Assembly: GCF_022201045.2 (NCBI RefSeq)
Contig: NC_068562.1
Span: 25,750,501-25,814,500 of the forward strand
Direction: 5' to 3'
Length of the DNA: 64,000 nucleotides
Source: Citrus sinensis
Lineage: Eukaryota; Streptophyta; Magnoliopsida; Sapindales; Rutaceae
A model generated the notes under the pieces. It was given only the letters and a program-made list of their open reading frames with translations. It was not told where the DNA came from and did no database searches. The position numbers and the translations under genes were made by a program. How positions within the stretch are numbered: the first letter of the stretch is position 1; the number at the start of each line of letters is the position of its first letter. Shown here one piece after another: positions 24,182-36,000 of this stretch.

Positions 24182-25781
24182 ATTTTGCTAGGCAATGGAC
24201 ATAGTTTGAATTATATATGTTGCTAATTAGGGTTTCAAGTAGAGTGTTGTGATGAAGACCAAGTCTTTCTGTAAGAAGGAAATGAAGATTGTAATTATTA
24301 TACTTTGGTTCATAGAAATTAAGTTTCATTTTTAAATAATGGATTCAAAGTGGAATTGTAGAAATTAGATTTGAAAGTGGTGTGGAGTTGTTAAGTGTAT
24401 GAAAGAGAGGGAAAAAATAAAAAGAAATGAAGAAGAAGCTGAATAGGTAGGGGAACAAAGTAAATAAAGAAGAAAGAAGAAGAGAGGAAAAAATTTTCCA
24501 CTTTTTTATAATTTTTGAGATTTTGATTTTTAGATTATGTTATAATCTTTAATTTTGATTATGATATTGTTGATTTGGTCCAGGACAGAAGCAAAAGAAC
24601 AATGAATAAGATAAAGAGACAAACACGAAATGAAAAAAAAAAAAAAGTAGAAGACAAAGAAGAAATAAGATAAAAAGGAAAAGGAAGACATAGAAGTGAA
24701 AAAATGAAAAGAAGATGAAGGATAAAAGAAAAAAGAATTTGAAAAAAAAATGCAGCGCAACTTTTAATTTTAATTAAGGATAAATTGTAGTGGATGGCAT
24801 GGATAGTAATTTATTAGATTTCAAATCCCAAATCAGGAATAAAATTATTTTTTTCCAAAAACTCATTTCAAATTTTATTTTAAAAGATTATAACTGTGCA
24901 TTTTTAACATTTTAATCATTACTTAAAAAAGGATTACTGTTCAAGTTTCTTAAGATTAATGAATAAAAATAATAAATATTATTTTAAGAAAAGTGATAGA
25001 TACTGGATATACTAAAATATTTATAAATTATTAATTATTTTATTGCTTCACCCTTCAGCTTGATGTTTGGGAAGAAAAATGGCTTTCAATAAAAAAGAAT
25101 CATTATTTAATAAGTAAAATCAAAATTTATAACAAATAATATTAACAAAAAAGAAACCGATGAAAATTTGGATTAGGATTAAGGCTTTGGTTTTTGAATT
25201 TCACTAAAGTTTATAAATTTCTTAATTTTTAATCCATTGAATTATATTAGTAATGGAATGTAAATAAATTTTATGGGTTAATTTGTCTTTTAGATACTTT
25301 GAAGGGTAAAATGGTAATTTAGATTATAAAAGTCAACTAATTGGTTACTTATTTATATTTATAAAATATTTAAATTCAAGATAAGGGTAAAAAATAATTT
25401 TTTATTTTCATTGTGGTGATATTATAAAGAAAATTTGTCATTATTATAACTTTTTTATAAATTAAAATATAAGTAATAACTAATTTAACTTTTAAAGATC
25501 TTTTATTATTTGGGGGGTTTTCGTTGATAAAGTTATTTTGTCATCTAATTTAAAATATATCAGACCTTAAGGGGCGAATAAAATTATCCTTGTTAACTTC
25601 ATGAAAATGTTAGTTATTGGTTAAGGGCATTCTTGTATTTTAATCGATCAATGTTAGTCAATTGTTAAACATAATAGTATATATGGGGTAAATTAAAGTT
25701 TTCACACTTTTGAAGGTAAATTAAAAAATTGAAGTATGCCAATTTAATAAGAGGGTACAGTAAAATTTATCCTATTATAAT

Positions 25782-27700
25782 TATCATATAAAAAATTTAT
25801 AATTGTATGAAATAGGGTTTTGTCTTGGTTGGAGTGTTTACCTTACATTTCATCAACTAGTTAAAGTGATTATAAATGTAATTATCATATGAAAAGGTTG
25901 TAATGGGAATTTGTACTAAAATGTAATATACACCAACTTGGAGAATGCTACCCTATTGATGCTGTAAGGTACAACCATCTTTATACAATGAAATGAAAAG
26001 TTGGTTCAAGTGAGAAAAATAATTGAAAGTGTATATATAAAGGTAGGAAATAATGATCTAATAGTGAGCATTGATGTCCACCTACTCACCATATGATTAA
26101 TATTTGAACACGTGACAAAATTATGTGGTTCGTTTTGAATAATACTAAAACTAAAAAATTCACCAAATCGCACCATATTATATTATCGCTCACCATAAAT
26201 TAAGTAGGAAAATTTACCAATTTAACCATTTTCTAACTTTTAATATAAAAAAAGACCACACTCCAATTTTTCTTACAATAGCAACCATTTATAAGGTTCT
26301 CAAACCAAAATATCCCTAAAAACTAAAGAAACAAGACATTTTTCAAAACTAAATAAACAAAATATTATGCCCAATATCACCTAAGACATCTCTTGTCGCC
26401 CCAACTACACTCATAAAGTTCCTTCACTTTCAGCATTTCTTGAATTAAGGTGATTTCTTTTACCTCCAGCGGTAATTTTGTATGATAAACTTACTGCTTG
26501 TTTAGCGATGACCATTATAAAAAATGTCATCCTGACAAGCCATGTCCCAATAATTAATGTTTTTTATTTGATAAAAGTGATAATACAGCTACAAATTCTT
26601 GTACTAACTAATTTGGCATTAATTCATTCGTTAAATAAAAATAAATCATATATTCATGTGAATCAAAAAATATTTAATTCAACTAATTTTATCATACTAC
26701 ATCAATTTGTACAAAATAAATTTGTACAGAGTTTGTGGCTATATTAATATTGATTTGGTAATACAAAGATTAAGAAGAAAGAGAGATTAACAAAAAGGGG
26801 AGAAAAAGGACAGGAAAGAGAGAAGTAATAGAGGAGGAAAAAAATTAAAAATGAAAAAGAGATAGAATTAAAGAGAATTTTCATTAAACTTAAAGTAACA
26901 AAATTGGGCGAGCTGTGCCGCGAGTCAATTTCATTAGATGAGGCGAGTGGTGCAAAATATCAATTCATTTGAGGGTACCAAAATATTTCCCATGAACCGC
27001 AATAAGCTTCAGCTTAGGCTTGATCCAATCACAAAAATGGTGAAAAATGGAGAAAAACAAAAGTTTTTATTGCATATACTTTCACGCCAGAGCCTCATAT
27101 TACAAATTATCAATAATCAATTATACAAGGATATGGATCAAGTCGACCGTCCATTAAAGAATACAATTGTTAATTAAATGTTAAACACAGATTAGAATCA
27201 ACAACAAATGAAGCTTCCAAGATCCATCATTCTCCATTCTTTAAACCAATTACCATTTCCATTGTATTAAACTTCATACAATCTCTGTCACTAACTATGG
27301 AGTCAAGGGAATCAGAAAAGCTGGGATGCCACACAATGACCGCTCCCACCGTCCTTGGCACTGGTTGCAACATGAACCATTCTACAGCTGAAGAGGATTT
27401 ATGGGTGCCAGAATTAAAGCCCACCAAATGAAGAGAATTAAATAAGTTTCAGAGAATCCAAGATGAACTACATATGGAACTAATAATTCAAATCATGCAA
27501 AATTAGTGTATAAATGAATGCACTACAAAAGATCAGCACATGAAACCAGTGAATGCACAGATGACAATTGAAGTCCATCTAATAGAAATAAGCATAAGCA
27601 GAAAATAATTTCTATCAAAAATAAATAAACAAAAGGAGTCACTACAGATACAACCAACTCAGAGCAAGGGAAAACAAATATCAACCAAGCTAAAAACAAT
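25782..27700. other. intergenic sequence, with a MITE copy at 26576-26750
   Basis: AT-rich, with a purine-rich stretch at 26755-26880. Short open frames have no recognisable similarity and no codon pattern. The part from about 27440 to 27700 could be the 3' part of the minus-strand snoRNA precursor. Confidence 0.4.
26576..26750. mobile_element. diverged second copy of the Mutator-like MITE
   Basis: The sequence aligns with 16647-16848: left end GTGATAATACAGCTACAAAT, internal TTCAACTAATTTTATCAT, and right end GAGTTTGTGGCTATATTA. The ends are eroded and no clean target duplication remains. Confidence 0.6.
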
Positions 27701-27707
27701 AATTCTT

Positions 27708-27832
27708 AGGTCTCAGACATCCGAGGAAGAATTGAAGCAGCACAAACTCTCAAGCCTGGTGAAGGCGAAAGCTCTTAGGCGGCCACTGCGAATGTTTTGA
27801 GAAACAAGCCTTAGGATTAGTCATCATCAACA
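27708..27832 (-). ncRNA. C/D-box snoRNA U14, copy c (mutated 18S guide)
   Basis: On the minus strand: C box TGATGATGA (27829-27821) and D box CTGA (27716-27713). Between them is the U14 hallmark ACATTCGCAGT (domain A, pairs with 18S rRNA and is needed for early pre-rRNA processing) and the D-box guide for 2'-O-methylation of 18S at the conserved U14 target. In this copy the guide reads CTTCCTCGGATG instead of CTTCCTTGGATG, giving a mismatch with 18S. The plant-type internal GC-rich insert (GGCCGCCTAAGAGC) is present. The gene is about 125 nt, and the two other copies lie 265 and 695 bp upstream in the same orientation. Confidence 0.85.
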
Positions 27833-27972
27833 ATACTCTTGAAAGACAATAATTGCCAATCATAAAAAGTAACATACACATAAAAAGTAGCAAATTAAAA
27901 ATCAGAATTGCAATACTTATAAATAACATATGCAAATAATAGACTTATGTCCTGTGTTTTGTATAGAATCAA

Positions 27973-28095
27973 GGTTTCAGACATCCAAGGAAGGAATGAA
28001 GCAGCATAAGCTCTCAAGCCCTGCGAAGGCGAAAGCTCTTAGGCGGCCACTGCGAATAAATGAGAAACAAGCCTTCAGGATTATCATCAGAAACC
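27973..28095 (-). ncRNA. C/D-box snoRNA U14, copy b
   Basis: Minus strand: C box CTGATGAT and D box CTGA (27980-27977). The terminal stem GGTTTC/GAAACC differs from the other copies on both sides while keeping pairing, a sign of a folded RNA under selection. The guide CCTTCCTTGGATG before the D box is perfectly complementary to 18S. Domain A is slightly shortened: TTATTCGCAGT in place of ACATTCGCAGT. It is expected to act in the nucleolus as an snoRNP with fibrillarin, NOP56/58 and 15.5K. Confidence 0.88.
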
Positions 28096-28402
28096 TCAAC
28101 ACAAGTTCTTACATTGTGATTCTAACTCCAGGCATTACAAACCCCAAAAGTTCAAAAGCAATGTTTGAATTTTCAGTGATGTGTCACAAAGGCCTTTAAA
28201 AAAATTGAATTTTAAAAATTGCAAAATTAATAATATTTATTTTAAAAAAAAAAGAAGCAAGTCGATAACTGAGACACAGAACATTTTATCATAATGTGCA
28301 ACAATTAGTATCCTGTCAATCTACCAACATCACAAGATGATTCAACAAAAACAACAGAAAGTCAAAAGAAATAACAATTAAAGCTAACAAAAAATACTTA
28401 AA

Positions 28403-28526
28403 GGTCTCAGACATCCAAGGAAGGATAAAAGCAGCATAAGCTCTCAAGCCCGGCGAAGGCGAAAGCTCTTAGGCGGCCACTGCGAATGTTTTTGAGAAAC
28501 AAGCCTTTGAATTTGTCATCATCAAC
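28403..28526 (-). ncRNA. C/D-box snoRNA U14, copy a
   Basis: Minus strand: C box TGATGATGA (28524-28516) and D box CTGA (28410-28407). Both functional regions are intact: domain A (ACATTCGCAGT) and the guide CCTTCCTTGGATG upstream of D. This is the first snoRNA after the promoter near 28.9 kb. By the D+5 rule the target is the C in 18S ACATCCAAGG. The three copies probably come from one precursor that is cut into single snoRNAs, as known for plant U14 clusters. Confidence 0.92.
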
Positions 28527-28919
28527 GCCAATTCAAAACTAAGAACCCATAATTAATATCGATTATAAACTTTTGAAAAAAAAAATTCCAAATTTCCCAC
28601 CCTCAAATGATCAGCAAGCAACCCGGAAAGAGACTGTTGACAAAGTGAATGGGATGGATAAAAAATTAAATTTTAGGGACTTGTTCATCCCTAAAGCACT
28701 CTTAATCCCTGCTAAAGGGGCAGACGTATAGTCCCCCAAAGGAAAAAAAAAATCTCAACTCATCAAACCATAAATTATTTTCACGGGCATAACAAAAATT
28801 TCAATTATTTTTATTCATATGATAAAATGCATACTTGATACCCTAATTCTAAATACAGTGAGCAATCAAACAAGAAACTCAGAGCTTAAAGCCAATCGGC
28901 TAATTCTTAAATTAGGATA

Positions 28920-29140
28920 TGCGAAGAGCTTCAAATAGACAAATGAGAGAGAAGATTGTATTATATAGTGAGGGGATGAGGGGTTAGGGTTTTGAGGGTG
29001 AATAGATTAGGGTTTTGGAAGATGGACGGTGAGGATTTTTTGGATGGAACAATCTAGATGGTTTCGATTTTGATCTGGCGGTGTTAATTGGGCTTTTGCG
29101 CATAGCCCAATTTTGTATTGGGCGAAAACTTTGGGCCAAC
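28920..29140 (-). promoter_or_regulatory. snoRNA-cluster promoter with telo-boxes and site II motifs
   Basis: On the minus strand, a TATA-like CTATATAATA lies at 28967-28958. Two telo-boxes (AAAACCCTAA) lie at 28993-28984 and 29017-29008. Four site II-type TGGGCY/RGCCCA motifs lie at about 29088-29136. This pairing of telo-box and site II is established for plant snoRNA and ribosomal-protein genes, and TCP factors bind site II. The first U14 starts about 400 bp downstream. Transcription is expected to start near 28930 and run towards lower coordinates. Confidence 0.7.
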
Positions 29141-29528
29141 AGGTAAACAATTGGATATAGATCAAATAGAGGGTAAACAGATAATTATGTTGAAATATAA
29201 CGATGACATAGCGTTAAAAATCGATGACCAAACAAACGCATTATAAAGATTGAAACTTGGCTTTGGTAGCATTTATAACAGCTTGGCCCGAACGACTAAA
29301 TAAATTATATGGGCTTTGGGCACCAACACATAACGTACCGCGAGTTTGTTCTTGAGATTGTTATCCATACGCTTTATTAAGTTTAAACAATCCAAAGCTT
29401 AGAGGACAGCAGCTCAAATTCTCACAAATGTATTGTGGGGGTATTTTTTTCCTCAATTAAATTTGAGTGAAGACAGTCTTCTTCCTTACCCAAGTGTGAG
29501 GAGTAGACCTCCCTCGAATATTTATAAA

Positions 29529-30265
29529 GGTTAAAATATGTGCAGCGCTCCATTAGCATTGATGTAAGTTGGTTCCCTCGAATATTTGTGAGGGTTAAAA
29601 TCTGGGCAGCGCTCTATTAGCATTGATGTAAGTTGGTCCCAGTAATAGTCTGATTTGTAAATATCAGTTATAGTCTCATATAATATCAGTTGTAAGGGTT
29701 AAAATTTGGGCAGCGCTCCATTAGCATTGATGTAAGTTGGTTCGCTCGAATATTTGTGAGGGTTAAAATCTAGACAGCGCTCCATTAGCATTGATGTAAG
29801 TTGGTCCCAGTAATAGTCTAATTTGTAAATATCAGTTATAGTCTCATGTAATATGAGTTATAAGGGTTAAAATTTGGGCAGCGCTCCATTAGCATTGATG
29901 TAAGTTGGTTCTCTCGAATATTTGTGAGGGTTAAAATCTGGACAGCGCTCCATTAGCATTGATGTAAGTTGGTCCCAGTAATAGTCTAATTTGTAAATAT
30001 CAGTTATAGTCTCATGTAATATGAGTTGTAAGTGTTAAAATCTGGGCAGCGCTCCATTAGCATTGATGTAAGTTGGTTCCCTCGAATATTTATGAGGGTT
30101 AAAATCTGGGCAGCACTCCATTAGCATTGATGTAAGTTGGTTCCCTCGAATATTTGTGAGGGTTAAAATTTGGGCAGCGCTCCATTAGCATTGATGTAAG
30201 TTGGTCCCAGTAATAGTTTGATTTGTAAATATCAGTTATAGTATCATGTAATATGAGTTATAATT
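29529..30265. repeat. higher-order tandem repeat (64- and 104-bp subunits, 168-bp period)
   Basis: Nine subunits begin GGTTAAAATCTGGGCAGCGC and continue CCATTAGCATTGATGTAAG. Short subunits (64 bp) end with TTCCCTCGAATATTTGTGAG. Long ones (104 bp) end with CCCAGTAATAGTCTAATTTG and a further 40 bp. Observed starts at 29529, 29593, 29697, 29761, 29865, 29929, 30033, 30097 and 30161 give the order 64-104-64-104-64-104-64-64-104. Units are highly similar, so the amplification is fairly recent. Confidence 0.92.
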
Positions 30266-30477
30266 TGAACAATAGTCTCATGTAATAAAAAAAAAAGTTT
30301 AAACAATCCAAAATTTATAAAACAATAATATCGTAAATCGCTAGTGAGAGAGTTATTTTTCTTATATTATTTTATAAATTTTAGATTCTCCTATATATAT
30401 TTTGAGTTGCAAAAATTTAGAAATAAAATCTACTTGACTATCAAACTTACACTGTTACATCATCACTTCTTTAATAA

Positions 30478-31302
30478 TAGGAGCGGAGTTATTTGTGGGC
30501 TGTAGCCTGTCCAAAATTTTGAAAAATTTTCAAAAATTCCATTGTGCAAAGTTTAAAAAATTGTCATTACTCTATATTTTTATTTACAACTTTATCATTC
30601 TATATAATTTACAGCTTTGCTATTCATGTAAATAAATAAAAAAGTGAGTATTTATTTTATTCTTTCATAACTTGCTTTCTTTGTTTCTTGGGTTCTTGGT
30701 GCTAACATGCTCAACTTCTTCTTCAATTATTCATCTTCTGTTGGTAAGAATATATAATAAATTTATTTTTTATTTAATCATTTACAGTATATTTATTAAT
30801 TGTAAGGCAGTAAAGACTTTAACTAGTTCTTGTTCTAATTTTATTGCATAACATTAAATTATCGTTAGGTCAAATCATTGAATTTTAGCAATTAAAATTT
30901 TAAATTGATTATTGATAGATCATAGACTAGAGATAGTTATTTCCATGAAAGAAAAGAAGGAATCCGGGAGTTAAATCAAATTGCTTGATTTAGTGGGTTA
31001 TCAAGACACCACTTCGAAATAAGATGAAGAATAAGTTTATGTCAAATTGTATAGTTATCTATAATAAAAGAGAATTATAGACATTATCAATTTAAATTTA
31101 ATAATAGATAAATTTAATTTTCAAAATTATAGTAAAACACAACTTAAATAATTTTTAATTATAATTAAATTACTTTTGAGATTCGATTTATTTTCTAATA
31201 TATTAATAAAATTTTCATTAAATTTTATACTCTTAATTACGATAATATTTGGACTTGGAAAAAATTTAGCCCACCCAAAAATCTTTTCTGGTTTCGCCCC
31301 TG
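30478..31302. mobile_element. hAT-like non-autonomous element (825 bp)
   Basis: The left end TAGGAGCGGAGTTATTTGTG and the inverse of the right end (CAGGGGCGAAACCAGA) are similar. The flanks are 8-bp direct repeats differing at one base: TTTAATAA (30470-30477) and TTTAATAG (31303-31310). The TAGGGGCGGA-type end with 8-bp duplication is typical of plant hAT MITEs. The interior is AT-rich and non-coding. Confidence 0.65.
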
Positions 31303-31310
31303 TTTAATAG

Positions 31311-32930
31311 TGTCATTCAAGAGAGAAGTGATAGATGCTCAAACGCCATCCCTAGTGTGAGCAAACCACAAGCTTGACCATTCAACCGATATTAATAAAG
31401 AATATGGATATAGATGCTACTTCGTTCAATCAATTCGATCTATTGAGATGATGCTAGATGTTGTAGGCCTACACAGGCATTCATGTGGGATTTGGTGCAA
31501 AAGAAAAAAAAATAAATTAAAAACGTGGGATACAAAAACGGTCAAAAAAGAATAAAGATAAAAAAAAAAAAATTGCAGATATTTAAAGCACATTCAACAC
31601 ACCGGGCCAAATCCTTTCCTTTATGAAGAGGTAAAATGAATTAAAAGCGGCACGCCTACTATAACTTATTTCCCAAAATGCCCACGAAACCTACCAATAA
31701 CTTCACCAAATTAGATTTCTGCTTTGATCATTTTGGTCATTTCTCAGTTCAGCCAACCCTCTAACAGATGATTTGTATGTAAAATAATATTTTAGAAGCA
31801 GCTGCCACCTTAACCTTAGCAAACATTCTTTAATCTCCCCCACACTCCAGTCATTTTCAGTCTCTATGAACGATATAATAACATTTGAATCCCCGTATTA
31901 TATATATTTTTAAATAAAAACATAGTTTGTCTATCTTTTATCAAACAGGTACCAATCTCTTTTTAAATACTAAATTACTATTGTATATCAAATTTTGATC
32001 ATCATAGTATAAGAGTTATGTAACTTTTATTGAAGGAAAAAAATAAATCTAATTCGTTTTGCTTTATGTGATTTTTTCTTATTTTTAAAATTCGATCTCG
32101 TAATAGAGTATGAATTATTAATTGATAGAGAGAGGTTAGTAAAAGATTTTGTGATTTTCATCTTAAAATGTATAATTATTTTTAATTAAAGAATTATACT
32201 TAAATTACAAATAAACAAAAATAAAACAAACATTCAACTAATGAATCTCAATTGAATTGAGTTCATGATACAAGATGTTCTAGATATATTATTTAGCACT
32301 TATATCTTTTAGATGAGAACTCAGTTTAAGTAAAAATAGTCAAAATTTCACTATTAAGGTATAGAAAAGTGTACCATTCGTTCTTATATACAATCTATTT
32401 GACAAATAGACAATTCAATTTATGATTCAATAATTAAAATTTATTCCACATATAAGTCACGATGTATACCTATACTCTATTTATATTATGTATCGATATA
32501 CTATATATTGTAGACTTCTTATACAAAAAGTTTATGAGTGATCATCATAATAAAACAACGCATTGACATTAAACTATAATGCGGCAATAATTAGAACATA
32601 TTTAAAAACTATAAAGGTAATTACTTTATCTTTTTCCTAACATTAATAATGAGTAATAATGTTTGAATTAACCATTAAAAAGGATGCTCTGAGCCATTCG
32701 AAGATGAATTGGTATCAGCCTGCTGGGTACTTTGTTAATAATAATAGACCAATTACATCTTTATTTAGAATAATATAAAATATCGGGGAGCCGATGTTAT
32801 TAGCCACTCTATAAACATTAGAAAAAGGTGGCGGATTAAAGTTGGAGAAAAAGCAAAACCGAAAACCCACAAAATCATCATTCCTTACAGCTCATTTGAA
32901 CCAAAGAGCGCCTCTCTTTCTTCTCTCTCT
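31311..32930. other. intergenic sequence upstream of the acyltransferase gene
   Basis: AT-rich with no coding frame. The last ~100 bp before 32935 are pyrimidine-rich (CTCTCTTTCTTCTCTCTCT near 32912-32930), as in a plant core promoter or 5' UTR. Confidence 0.45.
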
Positions 32931-32934
32931 AGAA

Positions 32935-33027
32935 ATGGACTCAAAAGCTACAAGTTTCAAGCATTCTTCACTTTACTTGCTTTATTTACTCATAGCAGTC
33001 GAAGTAAAACCATTTCTTGATGGCTAA
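32935..33027 (+). CDS. upstream ORF overlapping the acyltransferase start codon
   Basis: A 30-codon frame, beginning MDSKATSFKH and ending KPFLDG, starts at ATG 32935 in a good initiation context (A at -3, G at +4). It stops at TAA 33025-33027. The main ATG at 33020 lies inside it in another frame (the string ATGGCTAA holds both main start and uORF stop) and has a weaker context (T at -3). If the transcript begins upstream of 32935, ribosomes would mostly translate the uORF first. The main frame would then be reached by leaky scanning or by reinitiation at a start 5 nt before the stop. The uORF peptide has a hydrophobic middle (LYLLYLLIAV). Its effect is inferred. Confidence 0.5.
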   Translation: MDSKATSFKHSSLYLLYLLIAVEVKPFLDG

Positions 33028-36000
33028 GCCCCAGCGTGTGTATCAAGTTTGGAAGGGACGCAATGTATTGATTCTTAATCCTGCACTTTTCTGTTTCTTG
33101 TATGTGCTGGTTTTTGATACTCTTAATGGCTTCTTTTGCATTTGGGCTAGCTCAGTTTATGCTATAAGCTGGGGGGTTCTTGTTAGTTTATTGGAAAATC
33201 ATCTGGGTTTGGTTTGGTTTGCTGTTTGCTGCTATATTTTATATAGTTACTAGTTGTTGATTTGTTTAGTTATTATAGGAACAAGTTTCAACGGGCTCTC
33301 TTTGATGTGCTTTTGATGGAATTCCTTTAGTTATTTTAGAATTTGTGGGGTTTTGCCAACATATATAATGAAGTTGGATCATGGATTCATGGTTGCTAAA
33401 ATGGGATTTTTGGTCTCGGAATTTTTTAGTCAAGTGTGAGAGCTTAACAAATTTACAACTTGATTACGCATGTACTTTGTAAAACATGTTTTGTGAATGT
33501 TATGTGCTAGCTTTTATGTTGTTAATGTATTAAACTTTATTGTTAGTTTTGCAAAATTATTGTCTAATTTTTGTAAATTTTGGCTCAGGGACACACTTAT
33601 ATTTCACGGCTATAAATAAGAGAATATAGAAAACCAACACGAATAAAAGTAGCATGGATGTGCATTTGGCATCCAATCATTTCAGTGGCATTTGGGTGAA
33701 GACAAGAAAATACACTTGCATATAGAGATGAATTTGTGTATGTGTGTGTATATTGTGAGTTCTATGTATCATAGAGCTTTCAGCCAACATTTTTTGTAAA
33801 ATTTAGATTTCTAGGCTTTCAATTAAATTATCTGTGTAATTTTGTATGCATTATGCTGAAGCATAGAAGACAATTTATACTGTCTGTTCATCTGTCTTAT
33901 CTTGTTGCTCATCTTACATGGGGTTTATTTTCTCCCCCTCTATTAATCTGTCAATATTTATCTTTATTGCTGCCATCCTTTACTTGACTAAATATCTTCT
34001 TTGGCTTCTATGCAGAAATTCATGTTTAATGGGAGGCTCATATTTGGTCCAGATGCTAAGTCAATAGTGGTCACCTTGCTGCTTATCCTTGTTCCAATTG
34101 TGACCTTTTGTTCAAATGTTGCAAGAAACCTCCTTCACGAAGTTTCAACATATACTACAGGTTATGCAATTATGGGGGTGGCAATTATGCTCACAGTCTA
34201 TGTTAGTTCTTCTAAGCTCTCTAATGTAGCCTTTGGTATTTGTTACTCTGTGAATTCTACCTCTGTTTTGAAAGGATAGTTGTTCAAAAAATCTCTCTCG
34301 TGCTCAGATTTCTGAAAAGGGGATAAATGATGATTTGAGAAATTTAACAAAATATTGCTTGATGTACCTCTCACTTTCAAATAGGTACAGCCCTTCGGAA
34401 ATGAAATTTGGACATTTCTTTTTTACTTTGTTTTTGACATACTTATTCATTTGTGTCACCATACACTTGGTTTTATGATCATTGTTTCTTACTTCTGTTT
34501 TAGTCTTCAGTGATTTCAAGCAACCAATCAACTGTAATCCCTTATAGTTAGTTGGTCATATTAGGTGTTGGTGCTGCTCTTTCTTACTTCAGCCCGAGAC
34601 CCAGGCATTGTTCCCCGCAATTTACATCCACCAGAAGAAGATGTTACATATGACTCTTCAGCTTCAATTGAGACTGGTGGTGGAACTCAAACACCAATCC
34701 CACGAGTACCCCGAACAAAAGAAGTCCTTATCGATGGTCGTATAGTTGTGAAGGTGAAGTATTGTGACACTTGCAAGTTGTATCGTCCTCCCCGTTGCTC
34801 ACATTGCTCTGTATGTGACAATTGTGTGGAAAGATTTGATCACCATTGCCCCTGGGTGGGCCAGTGCATTGGGCAGGTATGTTCTTCAAGATTTCATGCT
34901 TCTTGCAGCAGTACTCAACTTTCTTGATATGAGCTGTAGTGCACAATTGATCTTGCTTCTATCATAAGCCCACATTAAAGCTCTTATCATATATTCTGCA
35001 TTTTATGCACCATGATTATTGTTTCATCTGAAATTACCAAAAATATGTTTTCAGAAAATCAAGCCAGTCTTTTGGAATTGCTACATATCCGCGTAATACA
35101 AGACATCTGAAAATTAAAATACAAGACAAGAAAAGTAGTTAAATGAACTCAATCAGATGTGCCAGTTAAGGATATGAATTTTTCTATTTCCTTTGTACGT
35201 CTTATTGTGAGCCTCATACTAATTCGGCCAAGTGTTTGTATAAACATGCAGCGCAACTACCGTTACTTCTTTCTGTTCGTCACTTCTTCAGCTCTTCTTT
35301 GCATTTTCATCTTCGCAATGTCAGCTTTGCACCTAAAATATCAAATTGATTATTATGGAAATGTCTGGAAGGCAATAAAAGAGTCACCTGCCTCAGTCAT
35401 ACTAATGGCCTATTGCTTCTTCTTCCTTTGGTTTGTTGGAGGCCTCACCTGCTTCCATTTATATCTCATATCCACAAACCAGGTCAGTTTTGCTTTTATT
35501 GCTTGCACAATATTCCTATAGTCAAGTGCTTTATTTTGGTAGCTAGTTATAAAGGAGTTGGATCTGTAGCTTTTGTTCCGTTTCATTTACTTCTAGGTGC
35601 AGATCATGTGGCTAGCAAATTTTTTGAAGCAGTATTATAGGTATAGCCATTAAATCATACCAAAAATAAGATGTATGTGAGAACATTTCACGCTTCTATA
35701 ACATCTCTACTACTCGATTGTGAAAGGGTAAGGGTTAGCAGTTCCTTTTTATTGTACCTAAATTATGACAAATCTTTGGCACTAGGTTAAAACATTTTGA
35801 ATGTCAAAATTATATTGGATGTTGCCAAAGTTGCTGTATCTCGAGAATAACATGTAAGTTTGAATGAGGGAGGATAGATTCTCTTTTCATGTAAAATTTT
35901 CTAATTCTAAACCAACTTCTTTAGACCACATATGAGAACTTTCGCTACCGAAGAGAGGATGGGGTCCGCTTATACGACCGGGGTTGCTTGAACAACTTTC

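Larger units (their letters stand above)
20895..25772. mobile_element. Mutator-like element with ~0.7-kb terminal inverted repeats
   Basis: The left end GGGTAAATTTCACTGTACCC is inverted at the right end as GGGTACAGTAAAATTTATCC. The inverted similarity extends about 650-700 bp (roughly 20895-21560 and 25090-25772), including shared blocks such as CAATGGATTAAGAATTAG and GGTCTGATATATTTTAA. The element is flanked by the perfect 9-bp direct repeat TATTATAAT (20886-20894 and 25773-25781). Long TIRs with a 9-bp duplication identify the Mutator superfamily. The 4.9-kb element shows no transposase frame, so it is non-autonomous. Its interior carries a ~120-bp tandem duplication and a 31-bp minisatellite. 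The TIR arms differ by scattered substitutions and small indels, so the insertion is not recent. Confidence 0.9.

Noticed and set aside
24114-24329. 71-codon minus-strand frame over the minisatellite
   Set aside because: The 31-bp unit shifts frame each repeat and no signal supports translation.
27227-27427. 66-codon minus-strand frame in the tail of the snoRNA region, possibly a host-gene exon
   Set aside because: It lacks an ATG, has no clear splice acceptor and no recognisable similarity. The snoRNA cluster has its own promoter and needs no coding host.
34304-34531. 75-codon minus-strand frame between acyltransferase exons 2 and 3
   Set aside because: It lies in the intron of a well-supported gene, without similarity or start context.
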